Positions 41,113 to 51,722 are shown, counted from the first letter of the stretch. The stretch: 64,000 bases of DNA from Apostichopus japonicus (GCF_037975245.1 NC_092582.1:11572001-11636000), one strand, 5' to 3'. The notes: generated from the letters alone by a model not told the origin. Made by a program: numbers and translations.

Positions 41113-41322
41113 TACCATTTTAACCATTTTAACATTTTATCCTTTTCCATTTTACCATTTTACCATTTTATTATTTTACCCTTTTATTATTTTCACCATT
41201 TCACCATTTCACCATTTCTCCATTTCATCATTTCATCGTTCATCATTTTACCATTTTACCATTTCATCATTTCATCATTTTATCATTTTATCATTTTACC
41301 ATTTTATCATTTTATTATTTTA
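41113..41322. repeat. Decayed terminal octamer block
   Basis: These are imperfect octamers (CCATTTTA, CCATTTCA, TCATTTCA, TTATTTTA) with indels. Satellite similarity stops at about 41,322, directly against the LINE remnant. Confidence 0.9.
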
Positions 41323-43193
41323 AGCTAAAAACGCTCAAATCGAGCATTTAACCTCGTACGATTATAAGTTGAAAGGAACTATTAATAGATCTCGTGCAAG
41401 ATGGGTAGAGGAAGGGAGAAAAACAAGGTATTTTCTTAATCTAGAAAAAAAATAGGAGTAATAATACAATCCGTAAGCTCGTTGGAGAAAACGGCCAAAT
41501 GTATTCAGAGAGTACTGATATTCTAATCAAAATTAAAGATTTTTATAAGACATTATATTCTTCTAACCATTGCTCCCCCTCTAGCTTCTTTAATGAACTA
41601 GATCACCCCCAGTTGAACCCAGATGATTCAAGTTCTTGCGATGGACCTTTATATTTAGAGGAATGTTTTAGTGCTCTTTCTTCAATGAAGAATGATGCCC
41701 CTGGGAGCGACGGTCTAACTGTCAATTTTTATAAAAACTTCTGGCATATTATTGGACAAGTGTTTATTAACTCTCTTAACTCCGGTTGCCAGGAGGGTGC
41801 TTTAACGGCTGAAAAAGCAAGGGGTATTATTACTGTCATACTGAAGCAAGGAAAAGACTCAACGCTTCTTAAAAATGATCGACCATTCACACACTCAAAC
41901 TGGGTTTACGAAAGGCAAGTTCATTGGCGAAGACATCCCTTTGTTGCTTTAGATTTTATTTATTATGCGTCAAATCACAACATGCCTGGCTTACTCTTTC
42001 TTATAGACTTTGAAGTTGGAATGGAAGTTTATTGATTACACCCTGTCGGTCTTTAGCCTTGGTAATAGCCTTAGAGAGTGGATTACTGTGTTTTATAAGA
42101 GGGGAAATGCATGTGTGTGTAACATTGGCTATTCAACGGGATTCTTCAACATCCAGAGGGGTGTTAGACAGGGATGTACTTTGAGTCCTTATCTTTTTAT
42201 ACTTTGTGCGAAAGTGCTTGCTTTAAAGGTTATTTCAACGGGATTCTTCAACATCCAGAGGGGTGTTAGACAGGGATGTACTTTGAGTCCTTATCTTTTT
42301 ATACTTTGTGCGAAAGTGCTTGCTTTAAAGGTTATTTCAAACATTAACATCAAAAGTATTAGGGTAGGGAAATAATGTAATTAAATTATCACAATACGCA
42401 GACGCCACTATACGTTTTTCCTTGATGGTAGTAGGGATTCCTTTGAGGAAACCCTTAGTGTTCTGGACGATTTCAGATTGGCCCTTGGGCTTGCTATCAA
42501 TATTTCTAATTGTAATATAATGCCTTTGGGTCCGTATATTAATAATCCCCCTACATGTATTAATGATCTAGCTTTGAATGTCACAACTTGTCCTGCTACC
42601 ATGTTGGGTGTTTCTTTTACTCAAAATAGAGACGATCACTTTCGTTTTAACTACCAACCTAAATTGTCTAGATTGAAAAACTGCCTCCGGGTATCGTCTG
42701 GTAGAGACCTGACCCCGATTGGTCGAAATATTATTGTCAAAACGTTTACTCTTTCTCAACTGGTTTTCTTTTTCTTGGTTTTGCCAAACCCTCCAATTGG
42801 ATTAATTAAAGAGCTCGAGAGCATTATTTTCGATTTCATTTGAGAAGATAGTTCTGATAAAGTAAAGAGATCGTCAATGATAAACCGTTTAACAGGGGGG
42901 GGGGGCTAAAGGTCATTCATATTAATAATTATATCAATAGCCTTAAGTGCAAATGGAGCAAACGTTACTGTAACGATATTCACGGGGTATGGAAAATTTT
43001 CTTTGATTTGGAGCTTTACAAACTTGGCAAGCAGTTTCTGTTCCAATGTAAGTGCAACAAAAGAGATATAAGCATTCCAAATAACTTCGTAAGTCAGATT
43101 ATTAAGGCTTGGTGTGAAATATCTTTTAATAATCCAACTGATAACTACGGTAATTCTTATATTTTGCTGCTATTTGTTCTAATATTTTTCTAG
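41323..43193 (+). pseudogene. Degenerate L1/Tx1-like LINE ORF2 remnant (reverse transcriptase)
   Basis: Translated fragments read in order as an L1/Tx1-type ORF2: SRARWVEEGRK then FLNLEK (41,363-41,450), KNDAPGSDGLTVNFYKNFW (about 41,690-41,745), LEWKFIDYTLS (42,014 on), GVRQGCTLSPYLFILCA (42,160 on), LSQYADAT (42,386-42,409), LDDFRLALGLAIN (42,460 on) and a C-terminal FFDLELYKLGKQ segment (about 43,000). The frame changes near 41,450, 41,910, 42,380 and 42,415. An in-frame TGA at 42,841 stands where Trp is expected. About 100 or more bases between NDRP and the GF.KGKFIG motif appear deleted. The second catalytic Asp of YADD is Ala. The 5' half, including the endonuclease, is absent. No function is expected. 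Confidence 0.85.
42132..42335 (+). repeat. Exact 102 bp in-frame tandem duplication inside the LINE remnant
   Basis: Bases 42,132-42,233 and 42,234-42,335 are identical by eye. The unit is 34 codons and contains the GVRQGCTLSPYLFILCA motif of the reverse transcriptase, so the motif is encoded twice in one open frame. The surrounding element is heavily mutated, so the duplication is younger than the element's death. Confidence 0.95.
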
Positions 43194-43239
43194 TAAGTCA
43201 GGGATTCTTGTTGTTTTTTCTATAAATTGTAGTACTTCT

Positions 43240-43520
43240 GCTAATTACTTTTATTTACTTTCTGACTTAAATTTACTTTGATTTTTATTTCCTTTGACTT
43301 GTGATTACTTTGACTTTTATTGACTTTTATTTGAATTGACTTTTATTTAATCGGACTTTAATTTAACTTTGATTTACTTTTATTGAATTTTATTGACTTT
43401 GATTTACTTTGACTTTTATTGACTTTGACTTTTATTTAATTTGACTTTTATTCACCTTGACTTTTATTTACTTTACTTTTATTTACTTTTACTTTTATTT
43501 ACTTTACTTTACATTTGCTT
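43240..43520 (+). repeat. Degenerate TTTATTTACTTTGAC simple repeat
   Basis: This irregular minisatellite is made of TTTACTTTTATT and TTGACTTTTATT words, starting about 50 bp after the LINE remnant's reading frame ends. It may be the element's 3' tail repeat or an independent simple repeat. Confidence 0.7.
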
Positions 43521-43593
43521 ATGTAGCTTATTTGCTTATTTAGCTTATTTTCTTACTTGCTAATTTAGCTAATTACAATATGCATCAAAGAAT

Positions 43594-43838
43594 ATATATG
43601 TTTATATATATATATATATATATTTATATACATATATATATATATATATACATATATATATACATGTATATGTATATATATATATACATTAATTATATAT
43701 ATATATATATAAACACATATATATATACATTATATAGATATATTATATACATATACATTATACATATATATATACATTATGTATATATATATATATGTGT
43801 GTGTTTGTATGTATGTATGTATGTCTGTAGGTATGTTA
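43594..43838. repeat. (TA)n microsatellite with (GTAT)n end
   Basis: A TA dinucleotide tract with ACA/ATG interruptions is followed by GTGTGT and a short GTAT run. The open frame across it (IYIYIYI-type) is a low-complexity by-product. Confidence 0.9.
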
Positions 43839-43857
43839 TATATATAAACCACTTGCC

Positions 43858-44120
43858 CATGTTATTTCTATGTCGGTTAGTCTAGGTATTGTTCCAATTA
43901 ATTTAGAAATTGCTCCTGCCAATTTTTAAGAAGTTAGGGTAGAGAACGATAGACCTATTTCCATTTTACTAAGTACCTCTTATAAACTGATATAATGGTG
44001 ACCACTTTAATTAACCTTTTAGTATTGATATTACTCAATCAATCAGTAAGGCCTTCGTGTAACTATTCCGGATCATATCTGTGAAGTCTGTCTTCTTACT
44101 TGTTAGCCTATCCTAACATA
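43858..44120 (+). pseudogene. CR1/L2-like LINE reverse transcriptase fragment
   Basis: From 43,858 the frame reads [16 protein letters not shown], a stop, then ENDRPISILLSTSYKLI (43,942-43,992), as in the first RT blocks of CR1/L2/Jockey-group elements (GxxPxxLKxAxVxPIFKK then NYRPISILPxxSK). At about 44,035-44,085 a SISKAF word followed, one base out of frame, by TIPDHI resembles SKAFDTIDH of the same domain. The intervening region is missing. The RT type differs from the neighbouring L1/Tx1 remnant. Heavily broken, assigned from short motifs only. Confidence 0.45.
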
Positions 44121-45443
44121 TAGTTACCGCTTGAACACAAATTTTGCCTACAGGTTATTATGTGCAGATTTATCCAGACCTTTGTATAGATTCATGCGTT
44201 GTAAATTAAAACCTATCTATATGGCAAAGTATTTATATTCTTTTTGAGAGAAAGACAGCACATAAATCCGTTTATTTAAAGAAAGGTAACATTATCTATA
44301 TATACTACAGAGATAAAATCATGGCAATAAATACAAGAAAACTAAAAGGATAAAGTTATAGTTTTGCGTTATGACGTAACTAAAGGTTTTGACACATTTG
44401 TTTTTATCCCTCTGACTATTGCTACATTAGTTACAGAAGTCAATGAAGTGTTTTTTAGCACATTCAAACACATTTCAAAACACTTCGGATCCACTTCTGA
44501 TTATACTAAATGTCAATTTACAGTTTGTCCAGGTGCAATATAATTTGTCCAACCCACGCTATATAGCGAGTCCCATAAAGTGCCTGGCCGACATATAAAT
44601 ATGACGCATTCGTCTGTACTTTGGCATCTACAGTCGACGCAAAACACATTAAGGATGCGTCTGTTATCACTTACGTTGTTCTTTTGATTAATATTTCAAA
44701 ACCAGAAAGTGTAGCACAGTAGCTAATTGTTCATAAGCCTAATGATACTTAAGAGATTCTTGCAGTTATTTCACTCAGTGACCTTACCACATTATTACAC
44801 AAGGCACTAGTCATAAGTTAGGTATCGAGTATGTGTGAGATGTATATATCACCAGGTATGATGTGATTGGATATTATAGTTACTTACAATAGCATTTCGA
44901 ATTTTCATTCAAACCTTTCGAGGCATTTTATTTGTTTGTTTCCTTTCGCAAACATGTCATTTTCGACCGATTTGGAATAACATTATTAAATGAAAACTTC
45001 ATCTAAAAATAATAGGTGAGGAATTTGGGAATGACAAATGACTGATAATGTTGTAAACGAATAACAAACTGAATGCAAGAAAAAGGGAATACATCAGTAA
45101 ATAAAAAACGGGAACACAAAGAGATTGAAAATGAAATAATTATTGTATATGAGCAATTAATTATTCCAATATATATATTAATGGTTATAATCTCTATCTG
45201 ATGAAACATGGTGATGAATATTCAAGATTAATATGATAAAGGTTGACCTATTTAAAGGGAACAATGAAACCAATATTATTCAAATTATATACGTGTTAAT
45301 ATAACATTCCCGTGAACAAAATTGAATATTTCAGGAACAAGTATATTCTAAGAAATGTATACATGTACAGGCTACCGTACGTTTATAAGTCCAAGCATCT
45401 GACTGTTGTGTGTTATGATATAGAAGTAGACGAAGAAACAAAT

Positions 45444-45502
45444 CCTCCCCTCCCTCCCTCCCCTTCCCCTCCACGTCCCCCCTTCCCCTTCCCCACCCCC
45501 AA
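45444..45502. repeat. C-rich polypyrimidine tract
   Basis: This is a run of CCCTCCCT, CCCCTTCCCC and CCACCCCC words. Confidence 0.85.
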
Positions 45503-45742
45503 ACGAAGCATTCTCAGAAGAAACTTTTAAGTATTCAGAAGACTTTTAAGTATTCTGACAAGTTGAAAACAAGACAATTTGTGTTATGTTCCATGTTTTA
45601 ATATGGACAATGTTATAATAAATATTATGTTATTTGCGCTAAAAGACCTCAACGCTTGACACTCATGAAAACATTAAAATCCTCATCTGACAAGAGCATA
45701 TAATGACTGGATCAAGATATTGAGATGAGGGGAGGGGTGAGT

Positions 45743-45743
45743 G

Positions 45744-45774
<31 letters not shown>
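45743..45774. repeat. (GA)n microsatellite followed by G run
   Basis: About ten GA repeats run into about eleven G residues. Confidence 0.9.
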
Positions 45775-45775
<1 letters not shown>

Positions 45776-48700
45776 TGAAACGGTGGAATGTTTCTCTTAT
45801 ATCGCACACACACATAAATATGACATCCCGGTTATCTATACCCTATAACATTATCTTATCATGCATGAGCTGTATCAGTCGAAATTGTTTCGGCGATCAC
45901 CGGCAATCATTTGTCAGAATGCACCGAAACAGACCAATGTAGTAGGTCATATAACAACGACAAGAATGTCTTACACGATAATCTGTATTTGATTGCATTC
46001 CTAAAAGGGAATCATTGTTTATAAATATTTTCTTTTACGAGTTGATGGAGACATTAATGCCTTTGATTACTATGAGATGGGTATCAGGATTGGGCAGCCC
46101 TTATTTTCAGTACACAACAAAATGTCGTACAATTTTTTTTTAAGAAACTTTGTTGATACCGCGACAGAGTGACCTTTATATGCAAATATAATAAAAACCA
46201 TTATTATAGTTTTTATGCTGTCAGTCCAGTTAAAATTGATTAGAAATGAAACGAAAGGCAATAAATCATTTTGCACTTTAACTAAAAAAGAGCACGTAAA
46301 AAAAGTGAAATATATGAAATGTTTTAAGGACCGTCACAATGTAGAAAACTAACAACAACAACACTTGGTGTAGAAAGTCAAAATACTGATTATCGCTTCG
46401 ATGGCACAGAAACTGTAAATGTTGTGGTAATTACCAGCGTTTTGATTGTAGCCTGACAATGATCATTTCTGAGATTCTTAATATATTGTCAGGATGGTAT
46501 ACAAAATGTGTAAAACGAGATATTACTTCTTTTAAACGACTATAATTAGGTCATTGCCAGAGACCAGTTCTATTAGTCGTCAACGTGATGTCCTCTTTTT
46601 GTTTTCTTTTGTTATATGTGCGTGATTATAGTTCATGTTTCCAACTTTCTACATACAACACTTCCATAGTTCTATGGAGAACTCAACAACTTATATCCGT
46701 CCCAACAAGCAGAGGGGAGTGGCTTCATCATAAACCATATAATATCTTTCATGAACATTGGAAACATTACCGTTTGCTTTAGTTGAATTATTGGGAGTCT
46801 TCTGTTTTGTTAAGCCAGTATATATAGGCTTTTCAGAAGACTTCACTTCACATTTGTAATATTTGTGTGACAAAAAAACAAATAAAAGAAATGAGATTGA
46901 AATTATGTCTTTCATTTCATTCATCACTTATTATGAATTTAATCATGGCTGTAGAAATATATTAATTAAGGATTGAAATTCCAAAATAAGTAGCCAATCG
47001 TGTGTAATCCTGGTAATTTGCTCTGGATACAGATGCCATTCAATATGACATACGTGCATGAGTTTTATGTGCATTCAATAGTTTGTTGTGTATTTGTTCT
47101 ACACGTCCCCTTTAACATATAGGCCTACTTTGTAGGAGTGCCGAAGCTCTTAAGAAAGCAGGCAGAAGTTCACGTAAACACCTGCTAGTAACTGACAAGC
47201 ACGAAGGCGATTAGACCAGAAATTATGACCAATTTGTTGGCAACCCGGGCGATCCAATGACGTGCTAGCTAATGTCTTGCTTCGGCTACGACATACCACA
47301 ATATAGATATATACGCAAGGGTCATTTATGTGTGTGTAAACTGTTATGCGATGATATAAATGAGAAAGTTTTCGGAGTAGGCCTATACACTACACCGCCA
47401 GTATAGCTATCGATAAACAGACCGAAGTTCAAATGCACTTCAGAATTTCACTGCTACGATTCTTGCACATCTTCTAGCGATCGTTGACAAGTGTCGGAAA
47501 TTTTGATTCGCTCCTCTTTGCTGAGGCGATAGACTAGGTTGATCCTAATGCCATCATATCAATTTGATTTATAGATGTTTTGATCGCATAGGATGTTTCC
47601 TTGAAGATGTTTACTAAGGATATGAGTGGCTAGGAACGGTTTTGGAGGGCGGAGCTTACTGTTCGGCCAATTACTATCACTTAACGTTAAAAGACAAGTT
47701 GCACACAAACAATCTTACTTCACTCAGAAGGAAAACAGTAGCCTACATTGGATCACTTGCAAGTTTGCAAAAGCTGTCTCCGTGTTTTGTTATTTTAACA
47801 CATTGGAGGATACACTACCCAGTTAATTAACAAATATTGTGAGCATAGTTCATTACGTAATTGTTTAATTGAACTTATTTACATTGATGTTTAGTGCATA
47901 CGTATGTTTTCTACGGAGACATAGGAAGGGAAAGCATTTATTTTATTATATTGTGCGAGAGGAACGTCCTTGGATCATTACCGTTATTGTTGTATGCTGA
48001 TAATATCGGAATCTCACTTACCATGTCCATCTACTGAAATATATTTACAACTTTTTCTTTTTCACAATGCTGTTATGAATGTTCTTAACTATAGTTTAAA
48101 GAACTAAAAAAACTGAACAAAAAATATAAATATTTTCAAGTTTGTGACGAAGTTTACCGCTGCAAGGAATCAAGTAACGTTAGTATGTAGAAATATATAT
48201 ATTTGAATACACCTGATTTCATACGAGAGACTTGAAAAAATAAGATTGTGTACAAGTTTAGCTAACATATGTTTACAAAACGCTGGGTTTTATTTCTCAG
48301 TTAACATTGCTCTGTTCCTCCACCCCGCTAGACTTAATATAACCCTTAATATGGATCAAAGGTGTCTTGTTATCATATCTACAATAAATAATATACTGTT
48401 ATATTAAACACAGTTAGGTTTTTTGCCCAATCTATCAGAGTGGTGCAACTGTGTTAAACTCACGAACCAATCGCTTCTTCGACGTCTTTATACAGTGATC
48501 TTGTGATAATTAGAATGGCGACAATCGTCTCGTAAATGAATGATGGTTTTCGTGAGTAATTAAAGCCGAACAAAGGAGGAATCATAAGGGGTAAAAATGT
48601 TTGCAGAAGATCACATTTCATGAATTATGTCATCAAAGACGCGGAGAGAATGTTATTGATAATGTGCAGGGGATGCTAATACGTGCAGTTGACAACCCCA

Positions 48701-49177
48701 ATGGAGCATTTGCGTTGGAATAGAGGGGCATATCACGCTTGATGGATGACCATGATATATAATTTATCTTAAAGATATGAGAAAGACAAGAGGTCGGACA
48801 CGGATAATTTAGATGTCTAGTTTCGTTCTGATATCGATTTTCAATACTTTACCGATCTCGTAGCCTTTAAAAGTCATTTGTTGAGCACACTATATAGCAA
48901 AGGGTTAATGAAAAGTTTCAATTCAGCGTAAAACAGATTTGAATCATTAATCTTTGAACAAACCTTGAGGATTTGAATAATATATTTGAGAGAACTTTCA
49001 AGAATGTGAAGTTATAATTTTTTTAACGAGTTGCTCTTGGAAATTTAGGTGTAAAAGGAAACCATTTTTTTACGCATGTCTTTATCGATTCTGTTTTGCA
49101 TGGAAATTGAATCGCAACTAATCGATTTTTGACAACTAAATATTCAATACGCGTGCAGCTTGATATTAACATCTAAA

Positions 49178-50422
49178 ATGGAATCTTCTGGGAATTTTAC
49201 GAACATCGCAGGATTCGGAGATGTGACTTTGTTATCGAACTTACTGTTTGGAATCGGTTATGGGATAATAATTCTCGTTACAATTGTTAGTAACAGTCTA
49301 ATCATACTAGCGTATCTCACAAACGTAAGCGTTCGCAAACGTGTCTGTAATATCTACGTTGTGAGTTTAGCCCTCGGTGATTTAATGACGGGCGCACTGG
49401 TGATGTTATTCTATTACGTAGCGAGATTACGTCATTTGACAGCTAATGATTCCGCCTGGAATAACTCATGTCGTGTTTGGTTAACTCTCAAGTTTATTGC
49501 CATAAATGCTTCATTTTATTCCGTGTTTCTGATCAGTTACGATAGATATCAACTGGTGACGGATACGTTTAATTATAAATCTTACGCTTCGAGAAGAGTT
49601 GCATTCATGCGGGTGTTAGGTATATGGACTTGGTGTATCCTCTACAACGTAGTGTACATCGTGGTCTCGCACAACAACCCCCGGTGGAATGACTTATCCC
49701 ATCTAACGTGCGGCCCAGTTCTCTCGAGTGATTCGCTAGTGTTTCAGATATGCATATTCCTCGAGCCCTTACTATTGTTTACCGCCCTGGTCGTCGTCAA
49801 CAGTCTCATGTTCATCAAGATGTACTACGGCAGTAAAATAACAGTCCGTAAGAATACTTCAAAGAGGTTAAACAACTCGAGACGTGCCGAAGTGGTAAAT
49901 AGTGATCTTATGTCGAATTTACCGGAACAAGAAGTTAACGAAGAAGAAGAAGATAATGGTAATCATAATAATAACAATAGACAAAACAATGGAAACAAAG
50001 ACAATGGAAGAAATAGTTATAATAATAACAATAATGATTCACTCAAAAGATTGTTTACAAAACCCCAGCTACGTAAATATAAATCGTGGATAGTCTCTCT
50101 CTCACGGAATGGCAGAGAGGAATCTATAGATACTGTACGGAGGAGGAAGACAGCCATCACATTGAGTTTATTAGTTGTCACATTCGTTATCTGTTGGTTT
50201 CCTTTCTTCAGTTACGTCATTCTTGAATATTACGATGTGATAGAAATGTCTAAACAAGTAATGGAAGTAATCACGAATATATTATTATTAAATTCAACTT
50301 TAAATCCGTTTCTATACGGTCTGAGAAATACTAGAATTAACCGAGCCGTGAAACTTCTCATCTTCCGACAGAAGAGGAGAAAAACAAGTGACGTTATACA
50401 AGTCAATGAAATCAGGAATTGA
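49178..50422 (+). CDS. Rhodopsin-like (class A) amine-type G protein-coupled receptor, intronless
   Basis: This encodes a 414-residue plasma-membrane receptor. The ATG at 49,178 has a strong context (AAAATGG); the open frame continues six codons upstream only to a TTG, not a start here. Seven hydrophobic segments lie near residues 22-47, 58-82, 98-124, 141-163, 187-213, 325-350 and 361-384. Class A landmarks are N39 (1.50), LALGD with D68 (2.50), C98 (3.25) with C178 in loop 2, D122-R123-Y124, W150, P197, C339-W340-F341-P342 and N376-P377-x-x-Y380. The LISYDRY and LLNSTLNP words resemble histamine H3/H4 and muscarinic receptors. However, residue 3.32 is K105 instead of the amine-binding Asp, and 7.43 is Leu instead of Tyr, so a classical monoamine ligand is doubtful. 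N6 and N95 are possible glycosylation sites. Intracellular loop 3 (about 214-324) has an acidic run and an Asn-rich stretch (260-286). Ligand unknown; an orphan paralogue in a lineage expansion is likely. Confidence 0.93.
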   Translation: MESSGNFTNIAGFGDVTLLSNLLFGIGYGIIILVTIVSNSLIILAYLTNVSVRKRVCNIYVVSLALGDLMTGALVMLFYYVARLRHLTANDSAWNNSCRVWLTLKFIAINASFYSVFLISYDRYQLVTDTFNYKSYASRRVAFMRVLGIWTWCILYNVVYIVVSHNNPRWNDLSHLTCGPVLSSDSLVFQICIFLEPLLLFTALVVVNSLMFIKMYYGSKITVRKNTSKRLNNSRRAEVVNSDLMSNLPEQEVNEEEEDNGNHNNNNRQNNGNKDNGRNSYNNNNNDSLKRLFTKPQLRKYKSWIVSLSRNGREESIDTVRRRKTAITLSLLVVTFVICWFPFFSYVILEYYDVIEMSKQVMEVITNILLLNSTLNPFLYGLRNTRINRAVKLLIFRQKRRKTSDVIQVNEIRN

Positions 50423-50807
50423 AATGATAGTAACACAATAGTTAAATTATTAAACCGACAATATCATGGACGTGAAATAATTCCGCCAGGGTCTTGACAA
50501 GGCGCGACAGAATTGCTACAAGCTTTCCCCGACGAGGGGAGGGGATGGGGAAGCGGGATAGTATTTGGGGGTGGTGTTAAGGGTGTTAGAGAATGGCACT
50601 AACTTTTAAACACTTGATGTACACTGCACTTTAGACACTGTTCTATAATATAATTTTCAGGGGAAAAGATTTTTTATTGGTAGAAGGGCGGGAGCCAGGT
50701 GTGTTGTGTGTGTGGGAGGGGTAGGCGGGGGATGTGGATATTTGGTTCCTTTCACTGTATCGTCGTTATCAACATGTGATGTAGAAATTGATTAGAATGG
50801 GGTATAG

Positions 50808-50813
50808 AATAAA
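50808..50813 (+). promoter_or_regulatory. AATAAA, candidate polyadenylation signal for the GPCR
   Basis: This AATAAA lies 386 bp after the receptor stop codon, before the next AT-rich stretch. It is consistent with a short 3' UTR. Alternative AAATAAATAA words lie near 50,955. Confidence 0.4.
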
Positions 50814-51269
50814 CAGTTCAATGTTCTTCACCTAAGCTTAGTTTGGACATGCCGTTGACATATTCAACAACAACGTCATGCATAGTGTATATGCATACTT
50901 TTATCGTTAAGGTTTGCAAATCAGTTTAAATGTGTACATAAATAATTTTATCTAAAAAATAAATAATTAAAACTAGTCCTAAAAGACTCATAAATATTCT
51001 TCATATATTTACACCGACCTTAGTAATCCACCACATGGATAGATTTGTATTTGATTGTATTAAAGTTATTAATTAGATGAGTATATTTTTGTTTTAAGTA
51101 TGCAATACCTATTCATAATCATGCATTTTCAGGTAAGTTTTTATGTGCTACAAATGGATAGCAATTAGCTGTTTAAGGTGCTCGGAATCACGGAACCGCA
51201 CAAAGGAGAACTTTTTCTTTATTTTGTTTTCACTAACATGTTTTGTAACCATGATGTACAACTTATTCT

Positions 51270-51273
51270 ACGT

Positions 51274-51331
<58 letters not shown>

Positions 51332-51489
51332 TATATATATAAATATATATATATATGTATATATATATATTTGTATATATATATTTAAATATTAATATAT
51401 ATATATATTAATATATATATATATATTAATATATATATATATATCGATCTATGTGGTTTTGTAACCATGATGTACAACTTATTCTACGT

Positions 51490-51537
<48 letters not shown>

Positions 51538-51722
51538 GATCGATAGATATATATATATTAATATATATATATATATATATTAATATATATATATATATAT
51601 ATATATTTGTATGTATATATATATATATATATATATTTAAATATTAATATATATATATATATATATATTAATATATATATATATATATATTTGTATGTAT
51701 ATATATATATATATATTTATTT
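51270..51722. repeat. Long (AT)n microsatellite with duplicated anchor
   Basis: TA repeats interrupted by TTAATATA and TTGTATG words extend over about 450 bp. A unique anchor of about 37 bp (GTAACCATGATGTACAACTT then ATTCTACGTTATATA) occurs at 51,245 and again at 51,461, 216 bp apart, so the locus contains an internal duplication. Confidence 0.92.

Larger units (their letters stand above)
1..41322. repeat. Three-module hierarchical satellite mega-array
   Basis: The left 41 kb is continuous tandem satellite that begins before the window. Module A is a monomer of about 46 bp (core TAAGCCACAGATATTCATAA, then a variable half with GTAAGTTTAACTATTCGT-like words). Module B is C-rich octamers (CCATCTCA, CCACCTCA, CCATCCCA). 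Module C is T-rich octamers (CCATTTTA, with variants CCGTTTTA, CCACTTTA, ACAATTTT). B and C are usually joined by a transition segment around CCACCCTTTTAATATTTTACC and TTTTGTTATAAGCC. The modules recur in fixed orders, producing higher-order units whose length and composition change along the array. I see no gene inside. The array could be centromeric, pericentromeric or subtelomeric; the sequence alone does not decide. Copy numbers may be affected by assembly. Confidence 0.97.
44121..49177. other. Intergenic, no gene recognised
   Basis: This is AT-rich unique sequence. Open frames are short (under 80 codons), several lack ATG, and none shows a recognisable domain. Contents are C/T-rich and GA simple repeats at 45,444-45,502 and 45,743-45,774, TAGGCCTA-type words near 47,121 and 47,384, and a lone TATAAAT at 44,594. 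5' untranslated exons of the downstream GPCR could lie here, but I cannot place one. Confidence 0.6.

Noticed and set aside
1-41322. CENP-B box or telomeric TTAGGG in the satellite
   Set aside because: The TTCG words in the monomers lack the downstream A and CGGG of the CENP-B box, and no TTAGGG tandem was seen.
43580-43885. 101-codon IYIYIY ORF
   Set aside because: It is translation of a TA microsatellite.
44594-44640. TATAAAT with a possible initiator about 30 bp downstream
   Set aside because: AT-rich DNA makes this word common, and no coding exon or transcript evidence follows.
49160-49177. Six extra N-terminal codons on the GPCR
   Set aside because: The frame begins at TTG; the ATG at 49,178 has a strong initiation context.
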